A stretch of 64,000 nucleotides of DNA from Bacillus massiliigorillae (GTDB lineage Bacteria; Bacillota; Bacilli; Bacillales; DSM-1321): assembly GCF_000380245.2 (NCBI RefSeq), contig NZ_HG428741.1, positions 2,239,665 through 2,303,664 of the forward strand, in the 5' to 3' direction. The notes under the pieces were generated by a model that worked only from the letters and a program-made list of their open reading frames with translations, was not told the origin of the DNA and did no database searches. This document shows, piece by piece, positions 44,326 through 52,546 of the stretch. Each line of letters begins with the position of its first letter. Positions within the stretch are counted from its first letter, which is position 1. Made by a program: the position numbers and the translations under genes.

Positions 44326-45282
44326 CTACCTAGAGGTCTTTGGATAAAAATAGATAAAATCCTTTTGTTTTTTCATTACAATTTCATCAATTGAAAGCAA
44401 GTAAATCAAATTGGTGATTGTTTGAAGAAAAGCTGACATCTTTCGTTCGATTGGAAGTTCTGTTCCATAAATGCTTTGTGAGATTTGAAAGGCGGTTCTA
44501 CCATCTTCTTTGAGTGCATTATGAATTTGCATCCACCTTTTTTTATAGTGAGATTTCATAACTTCTATTCGAGAAGATAAGTTCGTTATAAGGTCACCAT
44601 GGCCCGGAAGAACATACTTCGTTGAATATTGCTGCACTTTATCAAGAGCATGAAGATAAAGTTGTAATGGATTTTCATCCATATGTTGAGCCATAACGAT
44701 AGGATTTAAAGAGTTTAGTATATGATCACCTACAAAAAGAATTTGATGGCTATGATTATAAAAAGAAAAATGATCGGGCGAATGTCCTGGTGTCCAAATA
44801 GTTTCAAAATTATAATCGCCTATTTGAATGATTTCTCCTTCTTCGAAAACATAATCAGGTTCAAATTCATAAGCATCAAATCTATGATGAACTTCATCTT
44901 CTTCCGGATGCTCTGGTCCACCATTTACACGAAATAAAACAGAAAGTGGACTATTGTATTTTTTTCCTTTAAACATGGACTGAATTTTTTTCTTTTCTTC
45001 GTAACCAGCTTTTGACATCCAAATAGCTGCATTGTAATTCTTTTGAAACCATCTAGCCAATCCAATATGGTCCAAATGCGCATGAGTCAATACAACTTTT
45101 TCAATCTTCTTATCTTTTGGAAGTACTTGTTTCCATAATGTAATCGCATCTTCTATATTATCACCTGTATCCACAATGGTATAGCCATTTTCTCCTTCAA
45201 CTATATAACACTTCACTTCTCCCAAATCATATGGAATTGGAACTTGCAGTTGATATACATGATCTGTTATTTTATTCAGCAC
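44326..45282 (-). CDS. Metallo-beta-lactamase-fold hydrolase
   Basis: The 318-residue protein has the zinc-binding motif LTHAHLDHIGL (HxHxDH), later ligands in TPGHSPDHFSF, FVGDHILNS and LPGHGDLI, and a C-terminal helical extension. This is the glyoxalase II/thioesterase-like branch, which hydrolyses thioesters or lactones. I use a GTG at 45,282 because AAGGAGGTG lies 6-7 bases upstream and overlaps the SDR stop codon, which suggests translational coupling. In this setting it may cleave a CoA thioester. Second gene of a two-gene operon. Confidence 0.88.
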   Translation of the reverse strand: MLNKITDHVYQLQVPIPYDLGEVKCYIVEGENGYTIVDTGDNIEDAITLWKQVLPKDKKIEKVVLTHAHLDHIGLARWFQKNYNAAIWMSKAGYEEKKKIQSMFKGKKYNSPLSVLFRVNGGPEHPEEDEVHHRFDAYEFEPDYVFEEGEIIQIGDYNFETIWTPGHSPDHFSFYNHSHQILFVGDHILNSLNPIVMAQHMDENPLQLYLHALDKVQQYSTKYVLPGHGDLITNLSSRIEVMKSHYKKRWMQIHNALKEDGRTAFQISQSIYGTELPIERKMSAFLQTITNLIYLLSIDEIVMKKQKDFIYFYPKTSR

Positions 45283-45295
45283 TATTTGCACCTCC

Positions 45296-46048
45296 TTATC
45301 GAGCTTTCACAGTTCCTCCATCTACCATTAACGTATGTCCGGTAATATACTCTGCATCGCTACTTGCTAAAAAAACAGCCACTCTGCCAATATCTTTCTC
45401 ACAATCTCCCATACGTCGTAATGGTATGAGCGAAAGCATTTTATCGTACGCATTTGGATGCGTTTCTTTCATTTCATCCACTCCAGGAGAATTTGCTAAT
45501 GGTGCAATTACATTTACGTTTATACCATATCTTCCCCATTCATTCGCTGCAACACGTGTTATAGCTCGTACTGCTTCCTTGGATGCAGCGTAGGAAGCCT
45601 GTCTTGCTAATCCATCTAAACCAGCACCCGATGCGAAATTAATAACAGTTCCCTGTGTTTCTTTTAAATAAGGAAGAGCACTCTGCATTAGTATAAAAGT
45701 CGCCCATAATCCTGTATTTAAAGATAAATCCATGATTTCTTCTGTTGTTTCTTCAATGGTTACGGTTTTGGAGGAATGAGCATTGTTAACTAAAATATCT
45801 AACTTTCCAAACTTCTCAATCGTTCTTTCAATTAAGCTAGGCAAAACTTTTCGATCTGATAAATCTGCTTGAATGTATAGTGCATTACATCCTAAATCAA
45901 CCAATTCCTGCTCGGTTCTTTTTCCCTTATCTGCATTTAATCCAATAAACACGATAGATGCTCCTTCTTTAGCGAAGGCATGACAAATTCCTCTACCAAT
46001 CCCCGATGACCCACCCGTAACAAAAGCTACTTTATCTTTAAGTTTCAT
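45296..46048 (-). CDS. Short-chain dehydrogenase/reductase (FabG-like)
   Basis: The 250-residue protein has the NAD(P)-binding TGGSSGIGRGICHAF motif, NNAHSS in place of NNAG, the catalytic serine in NFASGAGLDG, and YAASKEA with the catalytic Tyr and Lys (about residues 152-156), ending MVDGGTVKAR. It oxidises or reduces a hydroxyl/keto group. Beside a CoA hydrolase and the acyl-CoA catabolic cluster it may act on a hydroxyacyl-CoA or ring hydroxyl. It diverges from the YtcJ-type gene and is translationally coupled to the hydrolase gene. Confidence 0.9.
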   Translation of the reverse strand: MKLKDKVAFVTGGSSGIGRGICHAFAKEGASIVFIGLNADKGKRTEQELVDLGCNALYIQADLSDRKVLPSLIERTIEKFGKLDILVNNAHSSKTVTIEETTEEIMDLSLNTGLWATFILMQSALPYLKETQGTVINFASGAGLDGLARQASYAASKEAVRAITRVAANEWGRYGINVNVIAPLANSPGVDEMKETHPNAYDKMLSLIPLRRMGDCEKDIGRVAVFLASSDAEYITGHTLMVDGGTVKAR

Positions 46049-46148
46049 TTTATTCCCTCCACATTCGTTTAATTATTGATAATATTTTAAATTTTTAATA
46101 TAATCCCACATAACTAACATTCTTCGATTAAAAGGAGGTTCTATCACT

Positions 46149-47702
46149 ATGCAGCAAATACCTGCTGACGTCATTATTGATAATGTATTAGTACTAACTA
46201 TGAATCGTAGTCATCCCAAAGCAAAAGGAATTGCAGTTAAAGATGGAAAGTTTATTGGGTTATTAGATGAAGAAACTACATGGCCACTTGCTGTAAACGG
46301 CACTCATATCGATGGTCAAGGAATGACATTATTACCAGGATTAATAGATGCACATTGTCACCTTCGCGCTCAAATCAGTCATGATCATTCCGTTCATTGT
46401 GGTAGAGACGATGTTCAAAATATCTCAGAAATCGTTAATGCTCTACGCAATAAAGCCAATCAACTAGAAGCTGGGGCTTGGATTCGTGCGACTGGATATG
46501 ACCCTTTTCATCTTGAAGAACAACGACATCCTACACGTTGGGATCTGGATAAAGCAACGTCACAACATCCTATTCGACTACGGCATATTACTAGACATGT
46601 ATCCGTTCTAAATAGTGCTGCACTTTCCCTAACAGGAATTAATTCCTCATCAAAAGACCCATCTGGTATTACAGTAGAACGTGATCATAATGGTTTACCT
46701 ACAGGCGTTATCTATGGGGGAGATGCTTGGTTATCTAAAAAATTCGTACAACCACTCACAACACAAGAACTTCAAATAGGTGCAGAACAATTACATACAA
46801 AGTTATTAAGTAAGGGCATAACAGCTGTTCAAGATGCTACTCCCACTAATACATTGTTCGATTTACAGTTTTGGAATAACTGTGTTAACGATTTTTGGAA
46901 GATTGCCATTCAATTAATGGCAGATATCGAACATCACGCTATTCTTACACACCATTATCAACAATGTGTAGCAGCCGATGTATATGATAAATTAGAAATT
47001 GGAGCTATTAAAGTTGTGATTGAAGCAAATCCTGACTTAGTACCATCCCCTGATGAACTAAGAGTAATTGCACTTAAAGCAGCTCAACAACAGATTCCTT
47101 TAGCCATCCATGTAGTAACACCTGAAATGGTATGGTCAGCATTAGACGCTATTCGTTATGCTAAAGAACTCGTTCCAAACCATACTATGCTACATCGACT
47201 TGAGCATTTAAGTTTATGTCCAGATGGCTTTTTATCTGACATTCATGAGTTAGGTGTCATGGTCGTAACAAATCCGAGTTTAATTTATCATCATGGTGAC
47301 CGTTACTTAAAAGATGTTGATTCATCTGAGCAAAGCTGGTTATATAGAATGAACAGCTTACGAGCTAATAACATAACAGTAGCTGCTGGCTCAGATGCCC
47401 CAGTTGCGTCATTTGATCCGTGGATAGGCATAGGAACGGCTTGTACTAGAAAAACAATAAGCGGTAAAGTTCTTTCCGTTGATGAAAAACTTAGCCGATG
47501 GGAGTCATTAGAACTTTATACAACTACTGCTGCACGGGCAGCTGGCTGGGAAATGAAACGTGGGATGATTCATCCCGGATTTCACGCCGACTTTATTTTA
47601 ATAGAGGACAATCCACTAACATGCTCAATTAAAAAACTTAGTGAAATTCAAGTTAATCAAACGTGGCTAGATGGAAAAATCGCTTACATGAAGCAGTATT
47701 AA
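46149..47702 (+). CDS. YtcJ-type amidohydrolase
   Basis: The 517-residue protein has the metal site GLIDAHCHLRAQ (HxH near residue 70), and TVAAGSDAPVASFDPW near residue 420 with the aspartate ligand. These are the marks of the YtcJ/AepA branch of the amidohydrolase superfamily. YtcJ-like proteins hydrolyse C-N bonds in cyclic or N-substituted compounds, with the real substrate mostly unknown. AAAGGAGG lies 10 bases before the ATG. It is followed by an IclR regulator with its own promoter. Confidence 0.9.
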   Translation: MQQIPADVIIDNVLVLTMNRSHPKAKGIAVKDGKFIGLLDEETTWPLAVNGTHIDGQGMTLLPGLIDAHCHLRAQISHDHSVHCGRDDVQNISEIVNALRNKANQLEAGAWIRATGYDPFHLEEQRHPTRWDLDKATSQHPIRLRHITRHVSVLNSAALSLTGINSSSKDPSGITVERDHNGLPTGVIYGGDAWLSKKFVQPLTTQELQIGAEQLHTKLLSKGITAVQDATPTNTLFDLQFWNNCVNDFWKIAIQLMADIEHHAILTHHYQQCVAADVYDKLEIGAIKVVIEANPDLVPSPDELRVIALKAAQQQIPLAIHVVTPEMVWSALDAIRYAKELVPNHTMLHRLEHLSLCPDGFLSDIHELGVMVVTNPSLIYHHGDRYLKDVDSSEQSWLYRMNSLRANNITVAAGSDAPVASFDPWIGIGTACTRKTISGKVLSVDEKLSRWESLELYTTTAARAAGWEMKRGMIHPGFHADFILIEDNPLTCSIKKLSEIQVNQTWLDGKIAYMKQY

Positions 47703-47726
47703 GTCACCCCCTCTTTATTGCCTTAT

Positions 47727-47755
47727 TTGTCATTTTTTTCTGATTGCAGTATAAT
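47727..47755 (+). promoter_or_regulatory. SigA-type promoter of the IclR gene
   Basis: TTGTCA (47,727-47,732) and TATAAT (47,750-47,755) have the ideal 17-base spacing, 49 bases before the IclR start. Confidence 0.75.
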
Positions 47756-47803
47756 ATATTTAAAAGAGATTGAAAAATCAGTTTTTTATTAACGGGGGAT
47801 TAC

Positions 47804-48598
47804 ATGTCTTCAAAACAGGCAACACATCGATTAAGTACAGTAGATAATGCAATGTCACTCTTAGCTTTATTTCTTAAATATGACTCAGTTGGACTCATTG
47901 ATATAGAGCGTGAAACAGGTGTAAGTAAAACAGCTGCCTTTCGTCTGGCTGCTACAATGGTAGATCGTGGCTTCTTGGTGAAAGATGCTAAAACCAAAAA
48001 ATATTATCCAGGTCCTATCCTATTCCAGTTAGTTCATAAATTCCAAGTGAATGATATTATTACAATTTCAGAGCCATTCGTACAAGAACTAGCCAATATG
48101 ACAAATGAATCTGTCTATATTTCCATTCGTTCAGGAAATAATTATTTTTTCTTAAGTGGTGTACATAGCACTTATCCTGTTAAAGTAACGAGTCCTTTTG
48201 GAGATGAAGTAGAGCTATACTTGGGTGCTGCTGGTAAGGTGCATATGGCTCACATGGCATCAGTTGATATTGATAATTACTTAAAAAAAACACAATTTAA
48301 AACATTCACACCCGATACCATTACAGATGAACAGCTCATTCTAAAAGAATTAGAAGAAGTGAAAGAAAAGGGCTATGCAGTTAGCTTAGGTGAAGGATTC
48401 CCCGATTCAAGTGCAATATCAGCACCGATATGGGGCCTAGGTGAGGAACCAACTGCAGTGTTAAATATTCTTCTTCCCTCGACACGTCTAACTACTGAAA
48501 AACAACAAGAGTTCATTGAATTAATAAAGAATTATTCTGAAAAAATATCAAATGAATATATGTTAAAAAAAGATTCGGAAACAATCTACGAACAATAA
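47804..48598 (+). CDS. IclR-family transcriptional regulator
   Basis: The 264-residue protein has an N-terminal winged helix (LIDIERETGVSKTAAFRLAA, about residues 31-50) and the C-terminal IclR effector domain (FFLSGVHSTYPVKVTSPFGD; GYAVSLGEGFPDSSAISAP). IclR proteins in catabolic clusters usually control degradation genes in response to a pathway compound. It lies between the YtcJ-type gene (upstream) and the convergent CoA-transferase cluster, so both are possible targets. GGGGG lies about 6 bases before the ATG. Confidence 0.92.
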   Translation: MSSKQATHRLSTVDNAMSLLALFLKYDSVGLIDIERETGVSKTAAFRLAATMVDRGFLVKDAKTKKYYPGPILFQLVHKFQVNDIITISEPFVQELANMTNESVYISIRSGNNYFFLSGVHSTYPVKVTSPFGDEVELYLGAAGKVHMAHMASVDIDNYLKKTQFKTFTPDTITDEQLILKELEEVKEKGYAVSLGEGFPDSSAISAPIWGLGEEPTAVLNILLPSTRLTTEKQQEFIELIKNYSEKISNEYMLKKDSETIYEQ

Positions 48599-48620
48599 TT
48601 GAATTTCAGTCCATCTATTC

Positions 48621-48676
48621 AAGCGACTATTCTATTAACTTAGAAAGATTTACAAGTATCAAAGAATTGGTCGCTT
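48621..48676. terminator. Possible loose hairpin between converging genes
   Basis: AAGCGAC (48,621-48,627) and GTCGCTT (48,670-48,676) are complementary but 42 bases apart. It lies between the IclR and crotonase gene ends and could be part of a terminator; no clear T run. Confidence 0.35.
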
Positions 48677-48686
48677 AATACTTTGG

Positions 48687-49418
48687 TCATTTCCTTCTCT
48701 CAGTCCACGATCTTTCAACAAGCACTCGCTCCTTTAAAATACCTTGTGACAGCGAAATATCTATACTATTTGCAACTAATGACTTAATCCAACTAGCTGA
48801 CTTACCACTTTGTGAAACTATCGTTTTCATATATTGAATTACTGTATCCAATAACTCTTCCTTCGCTACTATTTTACTAATTAACTTCTTTTTATAACCT
48901 TCTTCAGCCGTAATACGATGACCACTAAAGGCAAAATCTAATGCTAGTCCTTGCGAAACAAGTCTTGGTAAACTTTGTGTACCACCAGCCGCAGGAAGCA
49001 TACCTAACTTTGCTTCGGGAAGAGCTAATTGCGTTCCTGGTGTTGCAAAACGAAAATCACAAAGCATAGCCATCTCAAGACCTGACCCAACTGCAAATCC
49101 ATGCAAGGCAACAGCTATGGGTTTTGGTAAACGACGGATTTCCTCCCATAAGTCTCGTTGCAGCCTTATTCTTCGCTTTTGAATTACAGTTGGATTTGTA
49201 CCGAATTCTGTTAAATCTGCTCCTGCACAAAAACCTCTCCCTTCGCCACAAAGTACCACTGCATGTATTGTAGGATCATCTCGAACAATACAAATGATTT
49301 CATACAATTGATCTCTCATCTCAACACTAAAGGCATTTAATTTATCAGGCCGATTTAATGTAATAATTGCTATTTGCTCATCCTTCTCAAATCGTATCAC
49401 TGGTTCATATTGACTCAT
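48687..49418 (-). CDS. Enoyl-CoA hydratase/isomerase (crotonase fold)
   Basis: The 243-residue protein has the oxyanion-hole blocks FCAGADLTEFG and HGFAVGSGLEMAMLCDFRFA, and the region ALPEAKLGMLPAAGGTQSLP with the first catalytic-type glutamate. The second glutamate of true hydratases appears to be aspartate (LALDFAFSGHRI, by eye). It may therefore be an isomerase, hydrolase or atypical hydratase. Last gene of the minus-strand cluster, 24 bases after its paralogue. GGGAGG lies close before the ATG. Confidence 0.88.
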   Translation of the reverse strand: MSQYEPVIRFEKDEQIAIITLNRPDKLNAFSVEMRDQLYEIICIVRDDPTIHAVVLCGEGRGFCAGADLTEFGTNPTVIQKRRIRLQRDLWEEIRRLPKPIAVALHGFAVGSGLEMAMLCDFRFATPGTQLALPEAKLGMLPAAGGTQSLPRLVSQGLALDFAFSGHRITAEEGYKKKLISKIVAKEELLDTVIQYMKTIVSQSGKSASWIKSLVANSIDISLSQGILKERVLVERSWTERRK

Positions 49419-49442
49419 ATATTCCCCTCCCTACAGCCATAT

Positions 49443-50222
49443 CTATTTACCTTTAAATTGCGGTGTTCGTTTCTCTAAAAAGGCTTGAACACCTTCCATA
49501 CGATCTTCACTCGTTTGTAATAACATATAGACATCTAGCTCTAATCGTAACGCCTGTTCAAACGACATTTCACTTCCTTTTACAAGGCATTCCTTCGTGT
49601 ATTGCATCGATAGAGTGGACATTTCTGCTAGTTTTTTAGCGTAATCACAAGCTTCCTCCCATAAACTAGTAGCACTTACTTGTTTATTTATTAAACCTAG
49701 TTCAAGAGCTTGGTTTACTTGTATCGCTTCTCCACCTAATAACATATTCATAGCAGGTCCCTTGCCTATTAATCTTGGAAGACGTTGCGTTACACCACCC
49801 GCTGGAACAACTCCCCAAGTTGCTTCAGGTATATAAAATGTGGCTTGATCTGTTGCATAGCGAATATCTCCTACACACGCTAAACTAAGTCCTAATGATG
49901 CACAGTGCCCATTAATAGCTACAACAATTGGAAACGGAATACGAGCCCATTGTTCGATAGCTGCACTTGCAAGCACAACAGGTGAATACGCTTCTTCTTC
50001 CGAATCATATTGAACAATATTAGGATTTAAACCTATTGAAAAATCAAGTCCATTGGCCCCTAAGACAATTACCTTAATGGCTTCATTTTCAATACATTCA
50101 TTTGCCACATTTAATAATTCCTGAGACAACTCAGGTAGAAAACTATTTCTGTCATTCGGATTGTTAAGTTTAACATACGCGATTTGTTCTTCAATCCATA
50201 CCTCAAGATAGTGATATTTCAT
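49443..50222 (-). CDS. Enoyl-CoA hydratase/isomerase (crotonase fold), paralogue
   Basis: I use the ATG at 50,222 (MKYHYLE) because GGAGG lies about 8 bases upstream; the longer frame starts in the site itself. The 259-residue protein has INGHCASLGLSLACVGDIRY and FYIPEATWGVVPAGGVTQRL. The position of the second catalytic glutamate holds asparagine (GPAMNMLLGGEAI, by eye). Like its neighbour it belongs to the crotonase fold but may not be a standard hydratase. It lies 41 bases after the tandem CoA-transferase gene in the same operon. Confidence 0.88.
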   Translation of the reverse strand: MKYHYLEVWIEEQIAYVKLNNPNDRNSFLPELSQELLNVANECIENEAIKVIVLGANGLDFSIGLNPNIVQYDSEEEAYSPVVLASAAIEQWARIPFPIVVAINGHCASLGLSLACVGDIRYATDQATFYIPEATWGVVPAGGVTQRLPRLIGKGPAMNMLLGGEAIQVNQALELGLINKQVSATSLWEEACDYAKKLAEMSTLSMQYTKECLVKGSEMSFEQALRLELDVYMLLQTSEDRMEGVQAFLEKRTPQFKGK

Positions 50223-50263
50223 AGTGAAAACCTCCAACTCCCTATTAGATTAAAACAGGCAAA

Positions 50264-52144
50264 CTATGTAGAAGATATCATCTGTTTAAGAAATGTATCT
50301 ATATATTTTGTATGCTCTCCTACTTCTGGTGGTGGTCTCATCGGAACGCTCCAACTTTCACACTCCCATGGCATACCAATCGATGAAGATCCATCTTTAA
50401 ACAAGACTTTGTGTACTTGCTTGTCATTTACAACATCCTGTAGATTCCTAATCTTCTCGTTATCTTCCAACTTTTCAGGTAATTTAGAATCGATTACATT
50501 CTCACCTATAAACTGACAAGCAGCCTCATATTGTGAAAGATCAATTCTAATACCAACTCTATTTGTTTGACGATAATACAATGCTGAAACTAGAGCGAAA
50601 GCACCGTGGATACCAGCCCCTATATCACTTATCGAAAAACCTGGAAGCCAAGGGTTGCCATCATCATAATGTGTTAAAGATGCTATACCCGACATGACTT
50701 CCAACGTCGGACCGTAGCCTACATAATCACGATAAGGACCCGTTTGCCCAAAAGCGGATAATGAAAGATGTATCAGTTCAGGCTGATGCCTCCAGAGTTT
50801 TTCACTTTGCAATCCAAAATTCGGCATTACTCGAGGACTGAAGTTATCTACGACCACATCACTGCTTTTCAATAATTCAAGAAATTTATGACGATCTTCT
50901 TCTGCATTCAAATCCAATTCAATAGCTAATTTATTTCGATTTAATTCTCTAAAGAACGGAGCATCTATTCCTTGATTTGACCGAATACCGTCCGGACGAT
51001 GTGGTGCTTCAATTTTGACAACCTCTATCCCTAAGTCTGCAAATAGTCTTGTACAGTAAGGACCAGACCACATACTCGTCAAATCTAGTATTCTGAAAGG
51101 TTTGTTTTTCTGCACTCGATTTGATTTCAGCTCGTTACCATCATTATTCAAGTGAATCATCCACGGTAAACGCATTTCACTCTGACCAAGATTATTTGTA
51201 CTCCAGAAGCTTCTTTCTTTCAGATGTGGACAATCCCGTACTTCTTCAAGTGTTTGCACCATAGCAAATGGCATTCTAAATGCTTGACCTGTATGAAACA
51301 GTTCATTGCTGCTCATTGTTGATGTCCATTTGCTTAATTCCTCTTCAAGACGTTGACAATACGACATTCGATTATCTGCATTTATCCATTCTGACTGATG
51401 AACTAGTTCTGCCCAGCCCTCTAACAAATTCCACTTCTCATCAACAGGTGCTCCAACAAATACCCAACCATCCCTACTTGGTAATATGGCCATAGGTGCT
51501 AATGAATGATGACGGTTTCCTATTCTTCCTCGTAATTGACCAGTATCCAAATAAGTTGAGTATGCTCCTTCTAATGTACTTACACAAATAGAAAGAGCAT
51601 TGATTTGAACTATTTGATTTTGCTGATGCTCCATAGTTACTAAAGCAAGTAATCCCGCTGTAGCTGCATGAGCACCGATTATGCTAGTTGCTGAGCTTCC
51701 TCCAACTTGTAAAGGTGTTCGATCTGGACTTCCTGTTAGTTCCATCCAACCACTCACCGCTTGTAGAGAATCTTCTTCATCCAAACTAATGCCTATCGGA
51801 AAATCCATATAAATTCCAATACAAGTACAGTGACTATTATTTTTTTGTAGAAACGATTTCAAGTGATTAGTTAACTCGTTATTACAATGGCGGTCCCATA
51901 TAATGATATCCCAATCGAAATGAAGCAAATCAACTACGACTGCATGAAATTCCGTATCAGTTTTCGTATACTGAATAGCTTTGCCCTTATCTCTAAATGA
52001 CGATAAGACATATGATTTACTACATATTTTAGTAACTTGTGCACCACTTTCAGCATATAAGCGTCCCGCATAACTACCAGAAGGACCATATGTTAATTCA
52101 AGTATTCTCATTCCACTTAATAAACTCTTTTCAAGCCTCTCCAA
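50264..52144 (-). CDS. Family III CoA-transferase, two domains in tandem
   Basis: The 626-residue protein is two CaiB/BaiF CoA-transferase domains joined. The first half (1-330) starts RILELTYGPSGSYAGRLYAE; the second (about 345-626) starts RILDLTSMWSGPYCTRLFAD and has VEAPHRPDGIRSNQG and FRELNRNKLAIELDL. Family III enzymes move CoA through an aspartyl-CoA intermediate. By eye the key aspartate is present in the second half (FSISDIGAG) but replaced in the first (SATSIIGAH), so only one site may work. The start is a TTG, 9-10 bases after GGAGGG. In the operon it may load CoA onto the substrate acid. Confidence 0.9.
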   Translation of the reverse strand: MERLEKSLLSGMRILELTYGPSGSYAGRLYAESGAQVTKICSKSYVLSSFRDKGKAIQYTKTDTEFHAVVVDLLHFDWDIIIWDRHCNNELTNHLKSFLQKNNSHCTCIGIYMDFPIGISLDEEDSLQAVSGWMELTGSPDRTPLQVGGSSATSIIGAHAATAGLLALVTMEHQQNQIVQINALSICVSTLEGAYSTYLDTGQLRGRIGNRHHSLAPMAILPSRDGWVFVGAPVDEKWNLLEGWAELVHQSEWINADNRMSYCQRLEEELSKWTSTMSSNELFHTGQAFRMPFAMVQTLEEVRDCPHLKERSFWSTNNLGQSEMRLPWMIHLNNDGNELKSNRVQKNKPFRILDLTSMWSGPYCTRLFADLGIEVVKIEAPHRPDGIRSNQGIDAPFFRELNRNKLAIELDLNAEEDRHKFLELLKSSDVVVDNFSPRVMPNFGLQSEKLWRHQPELIHLSLSAFGQTGPYRDYVGYGPTLEVMSGIASLTHYDDGNPWLPGFSISDIGAGIHGAFALVSALYYRQTNRVGIRIDLSQYEAACQFIGENVIDSKLPEKLEDNEKIRNLQDVVNDKQVHKVLFKDGSSSIGMPWECESWSVPMRPPPEVGEHTKYIDTFLKQMISST

Positions 52145-52215
52145 TCTCCAACCCTCCTTCGTAACATCGATGTATAAATTGAATGAAGTGACTAGTGTTT
52201 TATTCTTCTACTCTC

Positions 52216-52359
52216 TTAATCTGCAGTTGGAAGAGCTACTGGTTTTTTCAATTCCATTACAGCTCCACAGCATTGAATACTACCTTCTCCTGCTTTAGTA
52301 CATAACACTTCAATCCCACATTCTTTACATTGCAAACGCTTTCCTAATTGATTAGCCAT
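52216..52359 (-). CDS. Tiny zinc-ribbon protein (desulfoferrodoxin-N-like)
   Basis: Start at the ATG 52,359 (MANQLGKRLQCKECGIEVLC) because AAAGGATGG lies about 6-8 bases upstream; the longer frame has no support. The 47-residue product has CKEC near residue 11 and CCGAVMELKKP near residue 34, the CxxC...CC pattern of the desulfoferrodoxin N-terminal metal site. It may bind Zn or Fe and act as a small electron carrier, chaperone or structural partner. It lies between CoA-transferase genes next to a paralogue. Confidence 0.7.
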   Translation of the reverse strand: MANQLGKRLQCKECGIEVLCTKAGEGSIQCCGAVMELKKPVALPTAD

Positions 52360-52387
52360 AATAAACCATCCTTTCTTTTGTTTATCT

Positions 52388-52528
52388 TTATTTAGGCATT
52401 GATTGCTTCTCTTGAATAGTCTCTCCACAGCATTTTAATTCAGCATTCGCTGCTAATTTTGTTACAATAAATTCACTCTGACATTTCGGACAAACTAATT
52501 TAGCTCCAATTTTCATTGCCATAATCAT
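52388..52528 (-). CDS. Tiny zinc-ribbon protein, paralogue
   Basis: The 46-residue product MIMAMKIGAKLVCPKCQSEF continues to LKCCGETIQEKQSMPK. It has the same CxxC...CC layout as the gene at 52,216, with about one third identity. GGGAGG lies 5 bases before the first ATG (11 before the second, which may be the true start at 52,522). Two adjacent copies in one operon suggest a real, duplicated function rather than chance frames. Confidence 0.68.
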   Translation of the reverse strand: MIMAMKIGAKLVCPKCQSEFIVTKLAANAELKCCGETIQEKQSMPK

Positions 52529-52546
52529 ATTTCCTCCCATTCTAAT

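Noticed and set aside
52216..52428. The longer 70-codon version of the first zinc-ribbon gene.
   Set aside because: The extra 23 codons have no ribosome site and overlap the end of the upstream paralogue; the internal ATG at 52,359 has one.
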